From: Nibrella saemangeumensis
GTDB taxonomy: Bacteria > Bacteroidota > Bacteroidia > Cytophagales > Spirosomataceae
Length of the DNA stretch: 64,000 nucleotides
Reading direction: 5' to 3'
Assembly: GCF_039541915.1 (NCBI RefSeq)
Contig: NZ_BAABHD010000031.1
Location: 1-64,000, forward strand
The notes beneath the pieces were generated by a model. It was not told where the DNA came from. It saw only the letters and a list, made by a program, of their open reading frames with translations, and did not search any database. Below are positions 1 to 8,881 of the stretch, in pieces. Position numbers and translations under genes: made by a program. Every line of letters starts with the position of its first letter. The first letter of the stretch is position 1.

Positions 1-75
1 CTTTTGGGGATTAGCCGAGCGACCGTGTATCGCTACTTATCATATCGGCCGGTGGAGGAAGACAAGGCCAAGTGA
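1..75 (+). CDS. Serine recombinase/resolvase, C-terminal fragment (runs off left edge)
   Basis: Reading frame 1 is open from the left edge and ends at TGA 73-75. The 24 visible residues begin LLGISRATVYRYL, which matches the recognition helix of the Hin/resolvase helix-turn-helix that forms the C-terminal DNA-binding domain of small serine recombinases. The catalytic domain would lie outside the window. The next gene starts abruptly without its 5' part right after this stop, so the recombinase or its element may mark an insertion or deletion junction. Other HTH proteins (transposase, regulator) cannot be excluded from so short a stretch. Confidence 0.6.
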   Translation, partial: LLGISRATVYRYLSYRPVEEDKAK

Positions 76-76
76 C

Positions 77-862
77 GGATTTTGTACGAAACTGCAAAAC
101 TACCCCAATGGTAACTCCAATACTTTCTCAGCTTCTGCTCCACTCTGGTCAGGATCCTACTATCATTGGGAAGGGTTAAATGGAGCATTAGTAAATGGTA
201 GTACTTCTGTTTATGGAGTAGCTTCAGTTAATGTCTCGCTTACCTCTAATAGAGGCACTGTTAGAGTACGTACGGTAGATCAATGTGGTAATGCAAGTGC
301 TTGGAACGAAAGACAAATTGGTGTACCAGTAATAACCTCAGCAACTGTAAATGGAGGCCCTCCTCAATACCCAAACTATGTAGGTAATCCGGCACAAGTC
401 TATGTTTTTACGGCAGATACTCCACAGGCCACCTCGTGTTCGTGGAGTATATTGAATGGGAATGGTAGCCTCTACCCAAGTAGCTTTAGTTGTCAGGTTT
501 ACGCGTATGACTTTGCACAAGTATTTGCTCAGGTTAGTAATGGGTGTGGATTAGGAGATAGTTTTACATTTTATATTAGTAGTAGTTCAGGTTATCTAGC
601 ATATCCCAATCCCGCAAACGAAGAACTTACTGTTGAGTTTTCTGACCAAGTGCTAGCAGGTCAGTTTTTAGAGGAAGCTACTTTATACGATGGGAGTAAT
701 GTACCAGTCAAAAACTTTAACGTAACTAAAGCTAAAGAGCAAAAGTATTTTAACGGAACAAAGTCCGTCAAATTTGATGTAAAAGATTTAATAAAGGGAA
801 CTTATTTTCTACATATAAGAATTGGGCAATCGACATATAAAGAACAAATTTTCATAAAATAA
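77..862 (+). pseudogene. 5'-truncated T9SS cargo protein with type A sorting tail
   Basis: The frame is open from the recombinase junction and has no plausible start, no signal peptide and no N-terminal half. Its sequence is paralogous to the intact gene at 1342-2547: both carry a PPQYPNY or SPQYPNY motif followed by a D/ESFTFY motif and a YPNP sorting tail. The last ~85 residues form a Por-secretion C-terminal domain (YLAYPNPANEELTVEF through KGTYFLHIRIG), which directs export through the type IX system. The deletion of the 5' half makes it non-functional unless an upstream start outside the visible frame is used. Confidence 0.7.
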
Positions 863-1341
863 TAACTAGTATTTTTGTATCAGTAAAAACCGTAGAAAGT
901 AGAATGAACTTTTGCTTAGATGAACTGCGGCGGAGGACCACTGGGATAGGCCGTTGAGCAAAGATTATGCTTGCAATTGCTCTTCTTCTAAAGCCTCAAA
1001 TATATCTTTAACATTCACAAAATGTTATGTCGTTTTCAAACATGCTCTTAAATATTAAGTGAATGTAGATAGACTTTACTGTTAAACTTTATTAAACCTC
1101 ATTTGAGATTTCGATCTTAACTTTTTGCGATTTATCTTACATACAGATAGAATATAAATGGCTTTGTTCTATCTGTAGTAATTAAACATGTGTAACAATA
1201 TTCAAGCACAAACGCAATTCTCAATAAGTTTAATTTATATAAAAATAGTTAAATCAAGACCTATAAACTGAGGTAATATGCACCTAATATTTTTTAAAAT
1301 ATCGTGCTTCTTCACTTTTCACTTTAAAACGTAAAACGACT
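863..1341. other. AT-rich intergenic region
   Basis: No coding signal is visible on either strand. The stretch is strongly AT-rich towards its right end, as expected for the promoter of the T9SS gene at 1342, but no single TAnnTTTG element stands out. Confidence 0.5.
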
Positions 1342-2547
1342 ATGATAACACAAAAAACACCTGCAATTATTCTATTTATCTTCCTTAGTTTAACTAACTT
1401 TATTTCACTAGGGAATCACGTTATAAAAATTCGGTTCTATAACGGTGATTATGGGAATGGTGATTATGTTTATCTTCCATGCCAATCGTTTAATTTTGAT
1501 GCAGAAGTTGTTTTATATAATAATGCTAACCAACAATATGAAACTTATTATCCTTATTTAAGAATAGACAGCTTCACCAATAATACTACAAACATGTTTT
1601 TGTCTACAATGCAGGTACCTGGTTATGTAGGGGTATACAAAGTGCGCTGCACTGTAAATCCTGGCGTTGGTGGAGATATTACTTTTAAATATAATGATAT
1701 CCACGTCGGCACAGGATACCAATATATTACACTTCATGTTAGGTTTGGGCCAGAGGTAGACTTCTCTTCTATACCTCAACTATATGGGTCAAACCAGACT
1801 GGATCAGCGTCTGTTAATGTGATGGGTAATTATGACAATATTATTTGGCAAAGCACTGGTGCCTTAAAAATTAACGGATCTAATTATATTTCTGGTGTAA
1901 GTACAAGTGTAAATTTAAGCACACAAGCCTGGGGCGGTTTATTAACCGTCAGAGCTAGCAGTAATCAATGTGGCAGTGGAAGGGAAAAAACAATTGTGAT
2001 AGGCCCTCCTTATCTGACTACTAAACAAGTTAATTATAGTTCTCCTCAGTACCCAAATTATATTAACAGTTCTGCTTTTTTACAAGTGGCTTCAGATTAT
2101 ACAGCTACCTCATATAACTGGATGATAGATGGAGGGTCCGGTAATATTTCTCCTAACTTCAACAGTTGTAACGCGTACACAAATAATTTTATGAGAGTGA
2201 GAGTAGATGCATCCAATCAATACGGAACGGGTGAAAGCTTTACCTTTTATTTACAAAATAGTGAATACTTGGGTTATAGTATGGCTTATCCCAACCCAAC
2301 AGATGATCAACTCAATATTGATTTTGATTATAATGAAATTGGAGAGGACTTATTGCAGAGTTTAATCATATATGACGATAAAGGCATACCAATTAAAGCT
2401 TTTAATATAGATGAAGCAAAGAGAAATAAATATTTTAAAAGTTCAAAGTTAGTTACCTTTGATTTAAAGGACGTAAAAAAAGGAACCTACTTTTTGCATG
2501 TGCAAATCGGCCATAAATTAACTAAACAACAGATAATTGTCCGATGA
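1342..2547 (+). CDS. Secreted protein with T9SS type A sorting domain
   Basis: A 401-residue protein with an N-terminal hydrophobic signal segment (residues ~7-24), a central region without a family I recognise, and a C-terminal sorting domain (residues ~315-401). That domain contains MAYPNPTDDQLNIDF, a central strand FNIDEAKRNKYF and KGTYFLHVQIG. In this family the tail is read by the type IX translocon and usually replaced by a lipid anchor, so the protein should be cell-surface or secreted. It is a paralogue of the truncated gene just upstream. Codon use is AT-rich compared with the tra genes. Function of the passenger region is unknown. Confidence 0.75.
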   Translation: MITQKTPAIILFIFLSLTNFISLGNHVIKIRFYNGDYGNGDYVYLPCQSFNFDAEVVLYNNANQQYETYYPYLRIDSFTNNTTNMFLSTMQVPGYVGVYKVRCTVNPGVGGDITFKYNDIHVGTGYQYITLHVRFGPEVDFSSIPQLYGSNQTGSASVNVMGNYDNIIWQSTGALKINGSNYISGVSTSVNLSTQAWGGLLTVRASSNQCGSGREKTIVIGPPYLTTKQVNYSSPQYPNYINSSAFLQVASDYTATSYNWMIDGGSGNISPNFNSCNAYTNNFMRVRVDASNQYGTGESFTFYLQNSEYLGYSMAYPNPTDDQLNIDFDYNEIGEDLLQSLIIYDDKGIPIKAFNIDEAKRNKYFKSSKLVTFDLKDVKKGTYFLHVQIGHKLTKQQIIVR

Positions 2548-2920
2548 GTAGGAAATAGTTTCCTAAAGAGGATATACAGGTTCATTAGCTAACAAACTAT
2601 TGAAGATTACAGGAAATCAGGTAAATATGACTTTATAATCAATCGAGTAGGAAGGCTTATTCCTCGTCATTCTGGAATGATAGCATAAAGGAGCCATACG
2701 AACACCTGATTTTTAACTTTTCAACCTTAAAAGGTTTGGGAAGATTTTATAATCGGAGTATAATCAATGAAAATATGTATACTTGCGTGAACGAAATATT
2801 TTCGACGTTCAGGGTTCTAGTGCGGCGATACAATCCAATAAGGGTCACTGTGCGGCCCTTATTGGGTCTATTGGGCTAAGCGAATACCCTTTAATTAAAC
2901 TAATTACCAGATTAACTAAA
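2548..2920. other. Intergenic region with hairpin
   Basis: Contains no convincing gene. A 10-bp inverted repeat (2835-2844 / 2856-2865, CCAATAAGGG and its complement, 11-nt loop) lies in the leader of the next gene and could be an RNA hairpin or an operator. A longer reading frame enters the next gene from 2783, but its first 46 residues are not signal-peptide-like. Confidence 0.45.
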
Positions 2921-3553
2921 ATGATGAATATAATTCGAGTGCTCCTGTTCTATCCTTTTTTTGTTTTACTATTTCAAAATGTCACCGCACAAACAACAAC
3001 TCGAAACAGTGTAAATGTTGGCCTGAGCTACATGCATTTTAGAAATGATAACTTTAAGGGCATCAGCTATTATAATGAGTACAATCGTCGTCTCAACGAT
3101 TCATTTACCTTGTCGCCTTCTATGCAGGTGGGCTTCGCTACCGGAAAAATCGCCTTTGGCTATGTTCGCTCTACGGTTGCGACTATAGCCATGGACGCTA
3201 ATGTATTTTTCTCCCCCATTCGGGCTGGTGGAAGTAAACTCCGCTTTGGAGGAGGTCCATCGCTACGGTTTTTCTCAGACTCCAGATCAGAGGGTTATAT
3301 CGTTTTTAGAAACTATGACGATCTTAATATAAAACAGGGATTATTTCCTTATGTTCTTTCGCCTATTATTTACACTCGTCCAAACAATTATCTGACAATT
3401 GGTTATAGCGTTGTCGCAGAGGCTGAATTTAACCTGTCTACTCGCTGGCTTATTGGTATAAAAGCTACTTATCAGTCGTATCGAATACCTTGGGGAGCGG
3501 TTCGTAAAGAATTGATCTACTCAGTGGGTATCAACCTTGGGTACCGATTCTGA
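2921..3553 (+). CDS. Outer-membrane beta-barrel protein, unknown role
   Basis: Start chosen at ATG 2921 because it is followed immediately by a signal peptide (MMNIIRVLLFYPFFVLLF, cleavage near VTAQ). The remaining ~185 residues alternate polar and aromatic/hydrophobic residues in strands ending in aromatic or Gly-Tyr pairs, and the protein ends in GYRF, the usual C-terminal aromatic of an outer-membrane barrel. Size (~210 residues) suits a small 8-strand barrel. It is followed by a hairpin terminator and then another barrel gene, so the pair may be functionally linked. No substrate can be inferred. Confidence 0.65.
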   Translation: MMNIIRVLLFYPFFVLLFQNVTAQTTTRNSVNVGLSYMHFRNDNFKGISYYNEYNRRLNDSFTLSPSMQVGFATGKIAFGYVRSTVATIAMDANVFFSPIRAGGSKLRFGGGPSLRFFSDSRSEGYIVFRNYDDLNIKQGLFPYVLSPIIYTRPNNYLTIGYSVVAEAEFNLSTRWLIGIKATYQSYRIPWGAVRKELIYSVGINLGYRF

Positions 3554-3583
3554 TAAGCAGGTCTAATCTATACCTGCTTATCA
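3551..3583 (+). terminator. Hairpin at end of barrel gene
   Basis: A perfect 12-bp stem (TGATAAGCAGGT and its complement, 9-nt loop) starts at the stop codon of the preceding gene. There is no T-tract after it, so it may act as a 3'-end stabiliser or a Rho-independent terminator of weak type. Confidence 0.5.
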
Positions 3584-3682
3584 GAAAATAATATTTAGAT
3601 AGTATTGATGATGAGTTGGCGTTTGGTGTTCGGAAGACTCTCGACTATGCTAACCAATAAAAACTTTCAAAATACACCCGGT

Positions 3683-4348
3683 ATGAAAACCTTAAAATCC
3701 TTCACAGTTATTCTCCTATTTGTTTCCTTACTGCTTTCATTTCTGATTCAGGCGCAAGCCCAAAGCCGGTGGTCCGTAGCTCCTACGGCAGGCTCTTTAC
3801 TGCAATACATTTCTTACAGAGAACCCGGAAACACCTATCATCCCAAATATGGTTCTTTCGTTGGAATAGCTGGTCATTACCAACTTTCTTCTAAATGGTC
3901 CCTTTCATCCGGTTTAAGTTATATGAGCCTGATTCGTAATACTGATTCAGAAGAACTGTCCCTCTTTAAAAGATCAAGGAATTTCAATAAATTCGATTAT
4001 CTCCAAATACCCTTATATATTAATTTTCGGCCTTCTTCTAAACGCTTATCTACCTACTGGACAACCGGTGTTATGTTTGCTAAACATCAGGATGCTTCAA
4101 TCATTCAATGGATGGATGGAAAAAGAAAGGTTTATGATCTTGATGATGTGTATACCCTCAAGCCAAACCGATTCTATGCTGTAATCGGCATAGGTGCTTC
4201 CTGCCGAATAAACGATTATTGGACAATAGTAGCGCAACCTATGTTTAGCTACCAACTGAGCAATGATAAATTCAACCAGTTCATAACTATGGGTAATCAG
4301 GTGAGTTATCTGGCCAGCTTTCAGGCACAACTCGCTTATACTTTCTAA
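3683..4348 (+). CDS. PorT-like outer-membrane beta-barrel protein
   Basis: Start chosen at ATG 3683, which gives a clean signal peptide (MKTLKSFTVILLFVSLLL, cleavage after AQAQ). The mature part resembles the PorT/OmpW-like barrel families common in Bacteroidota: a strand-rich sequence with LSSGLSYMS, a hairpin QIPLYINFRP, and a C-terminal strand ending in LAYTF. The upstream reading frame from 3605 lacks a signal sequence and is less likely. Role unknown; barrels of this type are often components of envelope complexes. Confidence 0.65.
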   Translation: MKTLKSFTVILLFVSLLLSFLIQAQAQSRWSVAPTAGSLLQYISYREPGNTYHPKYGSFVGIAGHYQLSSKWSLSSGLSYMSLIRNTDSEELSLFKRSRNFNKFDYLQIPLYINFRPSSKRLSTYWTTGVMFAKHQDASIIQWMDGKRKVYDLDDVYTLKPNRFYAVIGIGASCRINDYWTIVAQPMFSYQLSNDKFNQFITMGNQVSYLASFQAQLAYTF

Positions 4349-5139
4349 AGACGGTAAAGGAGAGAAGGAACCTCGACCGTAAGCAACCTGTTAGTTTGGT
4401 AGACCTGTTTCATCTCAATTACACAACTTTTACTTAAAGATAAATAACTAGTCCAGATGGTTTTAGAAAATCGACCAGACACTACTTCCCTCGGTATTCT
4501 TAGGGTATATATCTTAAATACCTTGGCCTTTAACTAGTTGGGCAAAGATTCCTTCAAATAGTAACACTTCTTAACTTTGTAGTAATCAATAGCAATAAAT
4601 GAGACATCCGAAATGTTGATCTAAAGCGTAAGTTAAAAGGCTGGGTGCATCTATCATGTTAAACTTCTCGTCTGTTAATTTTACAGGTGGAGCGTGAACG
4701 GCAGAAACTCGCCAACGCGGAAGCAAAAATTAAAGACCTTAGAAGAGAGCTTAATTGCACTCTCCAGATAAACGAACAGGTCTATACACTCAAAAAAGCC
4801 GGCAGCAGTACCAGCTTTTTTGTTGCCCGAGGGTTATCTCCGTGCCGGTTCCGTGTTTGTGTGCTTGGGTCATGAACAGCAGACGTATTTTACCGTAAAA
4901 AGAGGTATACAAAACAATATTTCTATCAGCTAAAGATACTCCCTGCTTCATTATTGTCATTTCATGAATGGTGAGGCTAGCAGCCTTCGTGAGTAGATGC
5001 TAACTAATGGCTAGGTCGGCGGTCTCCCCGCGTAGTGCTGGGCTTTTGCTCCAATGGGTACGAACATGGCTCCTTAATTTTCATGAGCTGGAGGTACACG
5101 TTGGAGCGATACTGCTCCGGCACCATTGGAACATTGGCG
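4349..5139. other. Intergenic region with one doubtful small frame
   Basis: Mostly featureless, AT-rich on the left. A 62-codon frame at 4687-4875 (GTG start) begins with a charged coiled-coil-like stretch (ERERQKLANAEAKIKDLRREL) and then loses protein character; it may be a remnant of a longer gene. The convergent ends of the barrel gene (plus strand) and the lipoprotein gene (minus strand) flank this stretch. Confidence 0.4.
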
Positions 5140-5781
5140 TCAGTTATTAGCCAGAAGCAGTACATCAAACGTCCCGCTCAGGTTGGGGTTGCGACCTGAA
5201 GTCGGGATGCCCATGCCGTCGGCGTACATGACTGCTTGAAACGTACCCTTCACCCGTCGGAGCGTACTGCTGCCCTCAGTTTTAATGACGGTAGATTCGG
5301 TAACCGTCAAACTACCCGAATTGGTCACATACACCTGGGGGCCGGGTAGGTTCATTGTCAGATCAGCAATCTCACCTCTGGGTCCGGGTGATTCCTGGAT
5401 GCCCATTCGGTAAGTTCCCGGCGTCAGGGTGTTCATAATCCGGAGTGATCCGTACGCCCAGTACTGATTTGGTACCGATGTGCGCTCCTTGTACGGCCGC
5501 GGCTGACCAACTGTAAAATTAACATAGATATCGTCCTGGCTTATATCACCTAATACGCCTGAATAGGTTTTCGTCGAAGCATTAAGCTGCTCAGGACCTT
5601 CAGCTCGCAGGCTTAGTCCACTCCCCTCCACGGTGACCAAGCCCGATCCGGCGTAGCTATCCAGTGACGCCGGCACCCTCAGATATGAGGGCAGTGCCGG
5701 CTCCGGATCTTTCCCTTTATTACAAGCCCAGAAGCTGGCTACTAGCACAACCCACAACGCTCCTTTCCTGATGCTTTTCAT
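5140..5781 (-). CDS. Lipoprotein at the distal end of the tra cluster
   Basis: ATG at 5781 gives MKSIRKGALWVVLVASFWAC, a lipoprotein signal whose lipobox Cys would be acylated; a GTG three codons upstream is also possible. The mature part is about 190 residues, beta-rich, without a family I recognise. It is the last gene of the minus-strand transfer cluster, separated by 106 bp from the 338-residue protein before it, so it may be an outer-membrane or entry-exclusion factor, but this is position-based inference only. Confidence 0.6.
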   Translation of the reverse strand: MKSIRKGALWVVLVASFWACNKGKDPEPALPSYLRVPASLDSYAGSGLVTVEGSGLSLRAEGPEQLNASTKTYSGVLGDISQDDIYVNFTVGQPRPYKERTSVPNQYWAYGSLRIMNTLTPGTYRMGIQESPGPRGEIADLTMNLPGPQVYVTNSGSLTVTESTVIKTEGSSTLRRVKGTFQAVMYADGMGIPTSGRNPNLSGTFDVLLLANN

Positions 5782-5896
5782 AGTATTCACGTACGCGTTT
5801 TGGAAAGTTTAATACGATTTCCGCAATTTTCCCTACACATAACCGCCTTTTCCAGCTACAGGCCCTATAAACGTATTTAAAAAGCGAGAATGACAC

Positions 5897-6913
5897 TTAT
5901 TTCTTCGGCCCGTAGAGAATCGCTTCGTTTCGCGGCTGGCTTAATTCGTTATATCGCTTATTGGTTTCCGAGCTTAGGTTCGCGCCCAATGCACTGACCT
6001 GCTGGTAGAGCTCCGACATCCGTACGTGCAGCTCGTCAATAATATTTAACCGCTCCGAATCCGTCAGCTTCAGCGTATTGGAATCGTAGTAATCAACGGG
6101 TAATTGAAAGTTATCGACGATGCTGCCCACCAGGCCTGCCAGCGCATTCACGTTACCGGTGGCCAGGCCCACCAGCATCGAGCCGGCGTTGGGTACCCCA
6201 AACAGCGAACCCACCACATTACCGACAATGGACACGACCTGCTTATTGCCTTCGGCTGTTGCCTTCTTCAAGCCTTCGAAGAACTGTTTATTGAGTTCCT
6301 CAATCTTTTGGCTAAGGGCGTCACGATCGGCCTGCGATAGTTTATCCCAGTCCTCCTGTGAATTGACGCCGGCGGCTGATAATGTCGCCTGTATTCGATC
6401 CGTAATCTCTTTGGCTTCATTGCCACCGCTGCCACCCGTTATACTGAACGTCGGAAGGGGTGGCAACAAAATAGGCTGGCCAGATTTAAGCACTACGGCC
6501 AACTGATCCCCAATTGACTTTGCCTTATCCAGCGCCGTGTTAAGCTGCACAATGTATTTATACGTGAACCCGTTGCCGGCATGGGCCGAAAAACCCGAAT
6601 TGCCGTTCTCAACCTTCTGAGCCATGCCCACGTATTTGGAGCGATAGGCATAGATGGATTGCTGCATCTGGATAATTTCACCGACTTTGTAATAATTTAC
6701 CACACCTTTCGACACAATGATCCGGGCGTTAAGCTGACTTACCGTCAGTTTGTTGAGCCGCTCCTGCAGCACCCGAATCAGTTCAAGTTTGGCGGCCTGT
6801 TCGGTGTTGGAATCGCCCTTCAGGTTAATAACGGTGCCCCCACCATCCTGTGCCATTATGGTAGAGGTAGACAGCGCTACCAGTATGAGAAAGAGAATAC
6901 AAAATAGTTTCAT
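5897..6913 (-). CDS. Secreted coiled-coil protein of the transfer cluster
   Basis: Start chosen at the ATG (6913) that opens a signal peptide (MKLFCILFLILVALSTS, cleavage near IMAQ). The ~315-residue mature protein is mostly helical: two coiled-coil-like stretches (around residues 30-70 and 190-235) and a Gly-rich hydrophobic segment (GNVVGSLFGVPNAGSMLVGL) that may insert in membrane. The position after traQ, and the absence of a recognisable TraI in the cluster, make a periplasmic VirB5/TraI-like role conceivable, but I see no direct family match. Confidence 0.6.
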   Translation of the reverse strand: MKLFCILFLILVALSTSTIMAQDGGGTVINLKGDSNTEQAAKLELIRVLQERLNKLTVSQLNARIIVSKGVVNYYKVGEIIQMQQSIYAYRSKYVGMAQKVENGNSGFSAHAGNGFTYKYIVQLNTALDKAKSIGDQLAVVLKSGQPILLPPLPTFSITGGSGGNEAKEITDRIQATLSAAGVNSQEDWDKLSQADRDALSQKIEELNKQFFEGLKKATAEGNKQVVSIVGNVVGSLFGVPNAGSMLVGLATGNVNALAGLVGSIVDNFQLPVDYYDSNTLKLTDSERLNIIDELHVRMSELYQQVSALGANLSSETNKRYNELSQPRNEAILYGPKK

Positions 6914-6933
6914 AAACAATACAGGAATAGGGA

Positions 6934-7341
6934 TTATGGAACAATTTGAAAGTTTAGCCTCACAGTATCCGGGCGGGTATAGCCCCGCTCCTGCTGCGCA
7001 ATCAGAATGATCTGACATACCCCCGTTGATTCAGGGGTAAACAACCATTCGGACTGACCCAGCGGCAAGGCTACCGGTACGCGCTGTCGAATGGCCACAG
7101 AGTCCCGGTACAGGCGACCAAGCCCTGCCTGTTGGTAATACACCAGTTGGTAGCCCGTTTGCCGGTAGTACGAATCGGTTTTGAGGTCGAGTATGATCCG
7201 TTGTGCCTGCCGGCTCTGCATGATATAGTTGCTCGTATAGGCATTGATCTTAACCCGGTAAGGTGCTTCGATGCTGAGGTTTTCCTGCTGACAGGCCGTG
7301 GCCAGCACCAGCAGCAATAAGGCAGTGAAAAGCGATTTCAT
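6934..7341 (-). CDS. traQ: Conjugal transfer protein TraQ (DUF3872)
   Basis: A 135-residue lipoprotein: signal MKSLFTALLLLVLATAC with lipobox Cys at residue 17, followed by a single immunoglobulin-like beta domain. Length, lipobox and the position directly after traO fit the TraQ/DUF3872 family of Bacteroidetes conjugative elements. Start overlaps the traO stop by 4 bp, so translation is coupled. Its exact role in pilus or pore assembly is not known. Confidence 0.75.
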   Translation of the reverse strand: MKSLFTALLLLVLATACQQENLSIEAPYRVKINAYTSNYIMQSRQAQRIILDLKTDSYYRQTGYQLVYYQQAGLGRLYRDSVAIRQRVPVALPLGQSEWLFTPESTGVCQIILIAQQERGYTRPDTVRLNFQIVP

Positions 7342-7934
7342 TCGTCAGTAGAGGTTGGAAGAATAAACTTGACACCAATACCCAGATTGAAACGGGTACG
7401 CACCACATTAGACCGGAACAGGTAATATTCCTTGGCTCTGGCCAGCAGGATTAGCCGGTCGTTTGCCAGGAACTCGCCCTCTAATGCTACGGTTGGCCCG
7501 GCCACCCAACTGGAGCGGTTAATAATCCGAGCACCATCAATCGACGGCTGGCCACCATTGATCTGTTCATAGCCACCCGCTACGCCGAGGCCTGCGTTAA
7601 CCACCACACTCCGACTGACTCGCCCAACTATCCGGGTATAGATCTCCCCTTCGCCCAGGTACTGGTGAAGGGGTACCCGGCTGATGTCGTAGGCATACTG
7701 TTTAGCGTTGAGGTGCGCCCCGGCTTTCCAGTAGGTATACCGCGAACGGTACTGGCTATAGGCGATCCCGGCGAAGTACCCGAAGTTATCCTGAGCGGGT
7801 TTTCTGAATCCATCCAGGAAACCGCCTGACAGTTCTACCGCAGATTGCCCTGCCTGGTGGAGTTGTGCGCTCACAGGCAGGGAAACCAGCCCCAACAGGC
7901 CAAGTAAGAGCAGACTGATGGCTAAGTTTCTCAT
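7338..7934 (-). CDS. traO: Conjugal transfer protein TraO, outer-membrane barrel
   Basis: A 198-residue protein with a signal peptide (MRNLAISLLLLGLLGLVSLP, cleavage after VSAQ) and a strand-rich mature part ending in LGIGVKFILPTSTDE. This matches TraO of CTnDOT-type systems in length and order between traN and traQ. TraO is thought to be an outer-membrane component of the transfer channel. It overlaps traN by 4 bp and traQ by 4 bp. Confidence 0.8.
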   Translation of the reverse strand: MRNLAISLLLLGLLGLVSLPVSAQLHQAGQSAVELSGGFLDGFRKPAQDNFGYFAGIAYSQYRSRYTYWKAGAHLNAKQYAYDISRVPLHQYLGEGEIYTRIVGRVSRSVVVNAGLGVAGGYEQINGGQPSIDGARIINRSSWVAGPTVALEGEFLANDRLILLARAKEYYLFRSNVVRTRFNLGIGVKFILPTSTDE

Positions 7935-8881
7935 AGGGGTTTGGCGGAGGCTAGTTCTTCGGGACCAATGGGCAGCGTCAGCAGTCGAGCCCCCTCCTTT
8001 TCGTTGACCTGCACCATCAGCCGCCGGTCTTTTTCCAGGGTCATCCGGTTTATGGCTAATACGCGCGTTACCGTCTTGCGATGAGGTATCGTAGGCTGAC
8101 CATCATCGAAGATCTTGATCGGCTCGACGATGACTTCCTGTGAGGCTGACGACTCGCCCGCCCGCTTCAACTGCGCCACGTATAACCGCATGAAATCGGG
8201 GTTGTAGTCCAATTTGGAGTCATTGTCCAGGCCCAATACCAGAAACATCACATCCTCCGTATAGAGGATATTTTTTAAATACAGCTTCATCCCCTGCGTC
8301 TGGTAGCCCACATGCCTGATACGCCGGCGTGACTCCAGGGCCTGCGTGCCCAGGGTATTTAGCTTATCGGCTAGTTTGGCAACTGATCCGGAAGCCACTT
8401 TCGCGGATTTGGGCACCTCGGGCGTTTGGCTTAGCCGACTCAGGTCATACGTCAGCACCAACGGATCCTGATCGTACTGCACCCGGAAGCTATAGAGTTT
8501 ACCATCGGCGGTGATCACCGTTAGGCTGGTACCCAGAAAACTCCGGTTCATGGATTTGATCCGAAACACGTTGCCGGCCTTTTCGACAGCTTCTCCGTAG
8601 ATATCCTTACTGCCCAAGTCGGCATATTTGATTTCGTGAGGAAAGATTAAATGCGTGGTTTTCGTGTCGCTCACGTGGATGGCATACGATGTGCGGAAGG
8701 TTGCCGGGTCTATGGGCTGGCTGTAGGTCGATACACCAACTGGTGTGACGACCGCATCGGCGTACCGACCCGGCGTGGCGACGCCCGGCGTACCGACGCC
8801 CGGCTGCACATAGTTGACCTGCGCATACACTTCTCCCAGGCATAGGCTCAGCAGGAACGGAAACAGTACTGTAGTTTTCAT
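7931..8881 (-). CDS. traN: Conjugal transfer protein TraN (VirB9-like)
   Basis: A 316-residue protein with an N-terminal signal (MKTTVLFPFLLSLCLGEVYAQ). Early motif THLIFPHEIKYADLGS resembles the FP..I..VDLGS signature of Bacteroidetes TraN, which in structure and position corresponds to VirB9 of type IV secretion systems and forms part of the periplasmic/outer-membrane core with TraM. It overlaps traM and traO by 4 bp each. Confidence 0.85.
   Translation of the reverse strand: MKTTVLFPFLLSLCLGEVYAQVNYVQPGVGTPGVATPGRYADAVVTPVGVSTYSQPIDPATFRTSYAIHVSDTKTTHLIFPHEIKYADLGSKDIYGEAVEKAGNVFRIKSMNRSFLGTSLTVITADGKLYSFRVQYDQDPLVLTYDLSRLSQTPEVPKSAKVASGSVAKLADKLNTLGTQALESRRRIRHVGYQTQGMKLYLKNILYTEDVMFLVLGLDNDSKLDYNPDFMRLYVAQLKRAGESSASQEVIVEPIKIFDDGQPTIPHRKTVTRVLAINRMTLEKDRRLMVQVNEKEGARLLTLPIGPEELASAKPL

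Noticed and set aside
4687..4875. Small coiled-coil gene
   Set aside because: GTG start, loss of protein character after ~30 residues and no supporting neighbour; kept only as a note.
6120..6506. Plus-strand frames inside the 338-residue protein
   Set aside because: They are opposite-strand shadows rich in Ser, Pro and Cys with no signal or family.
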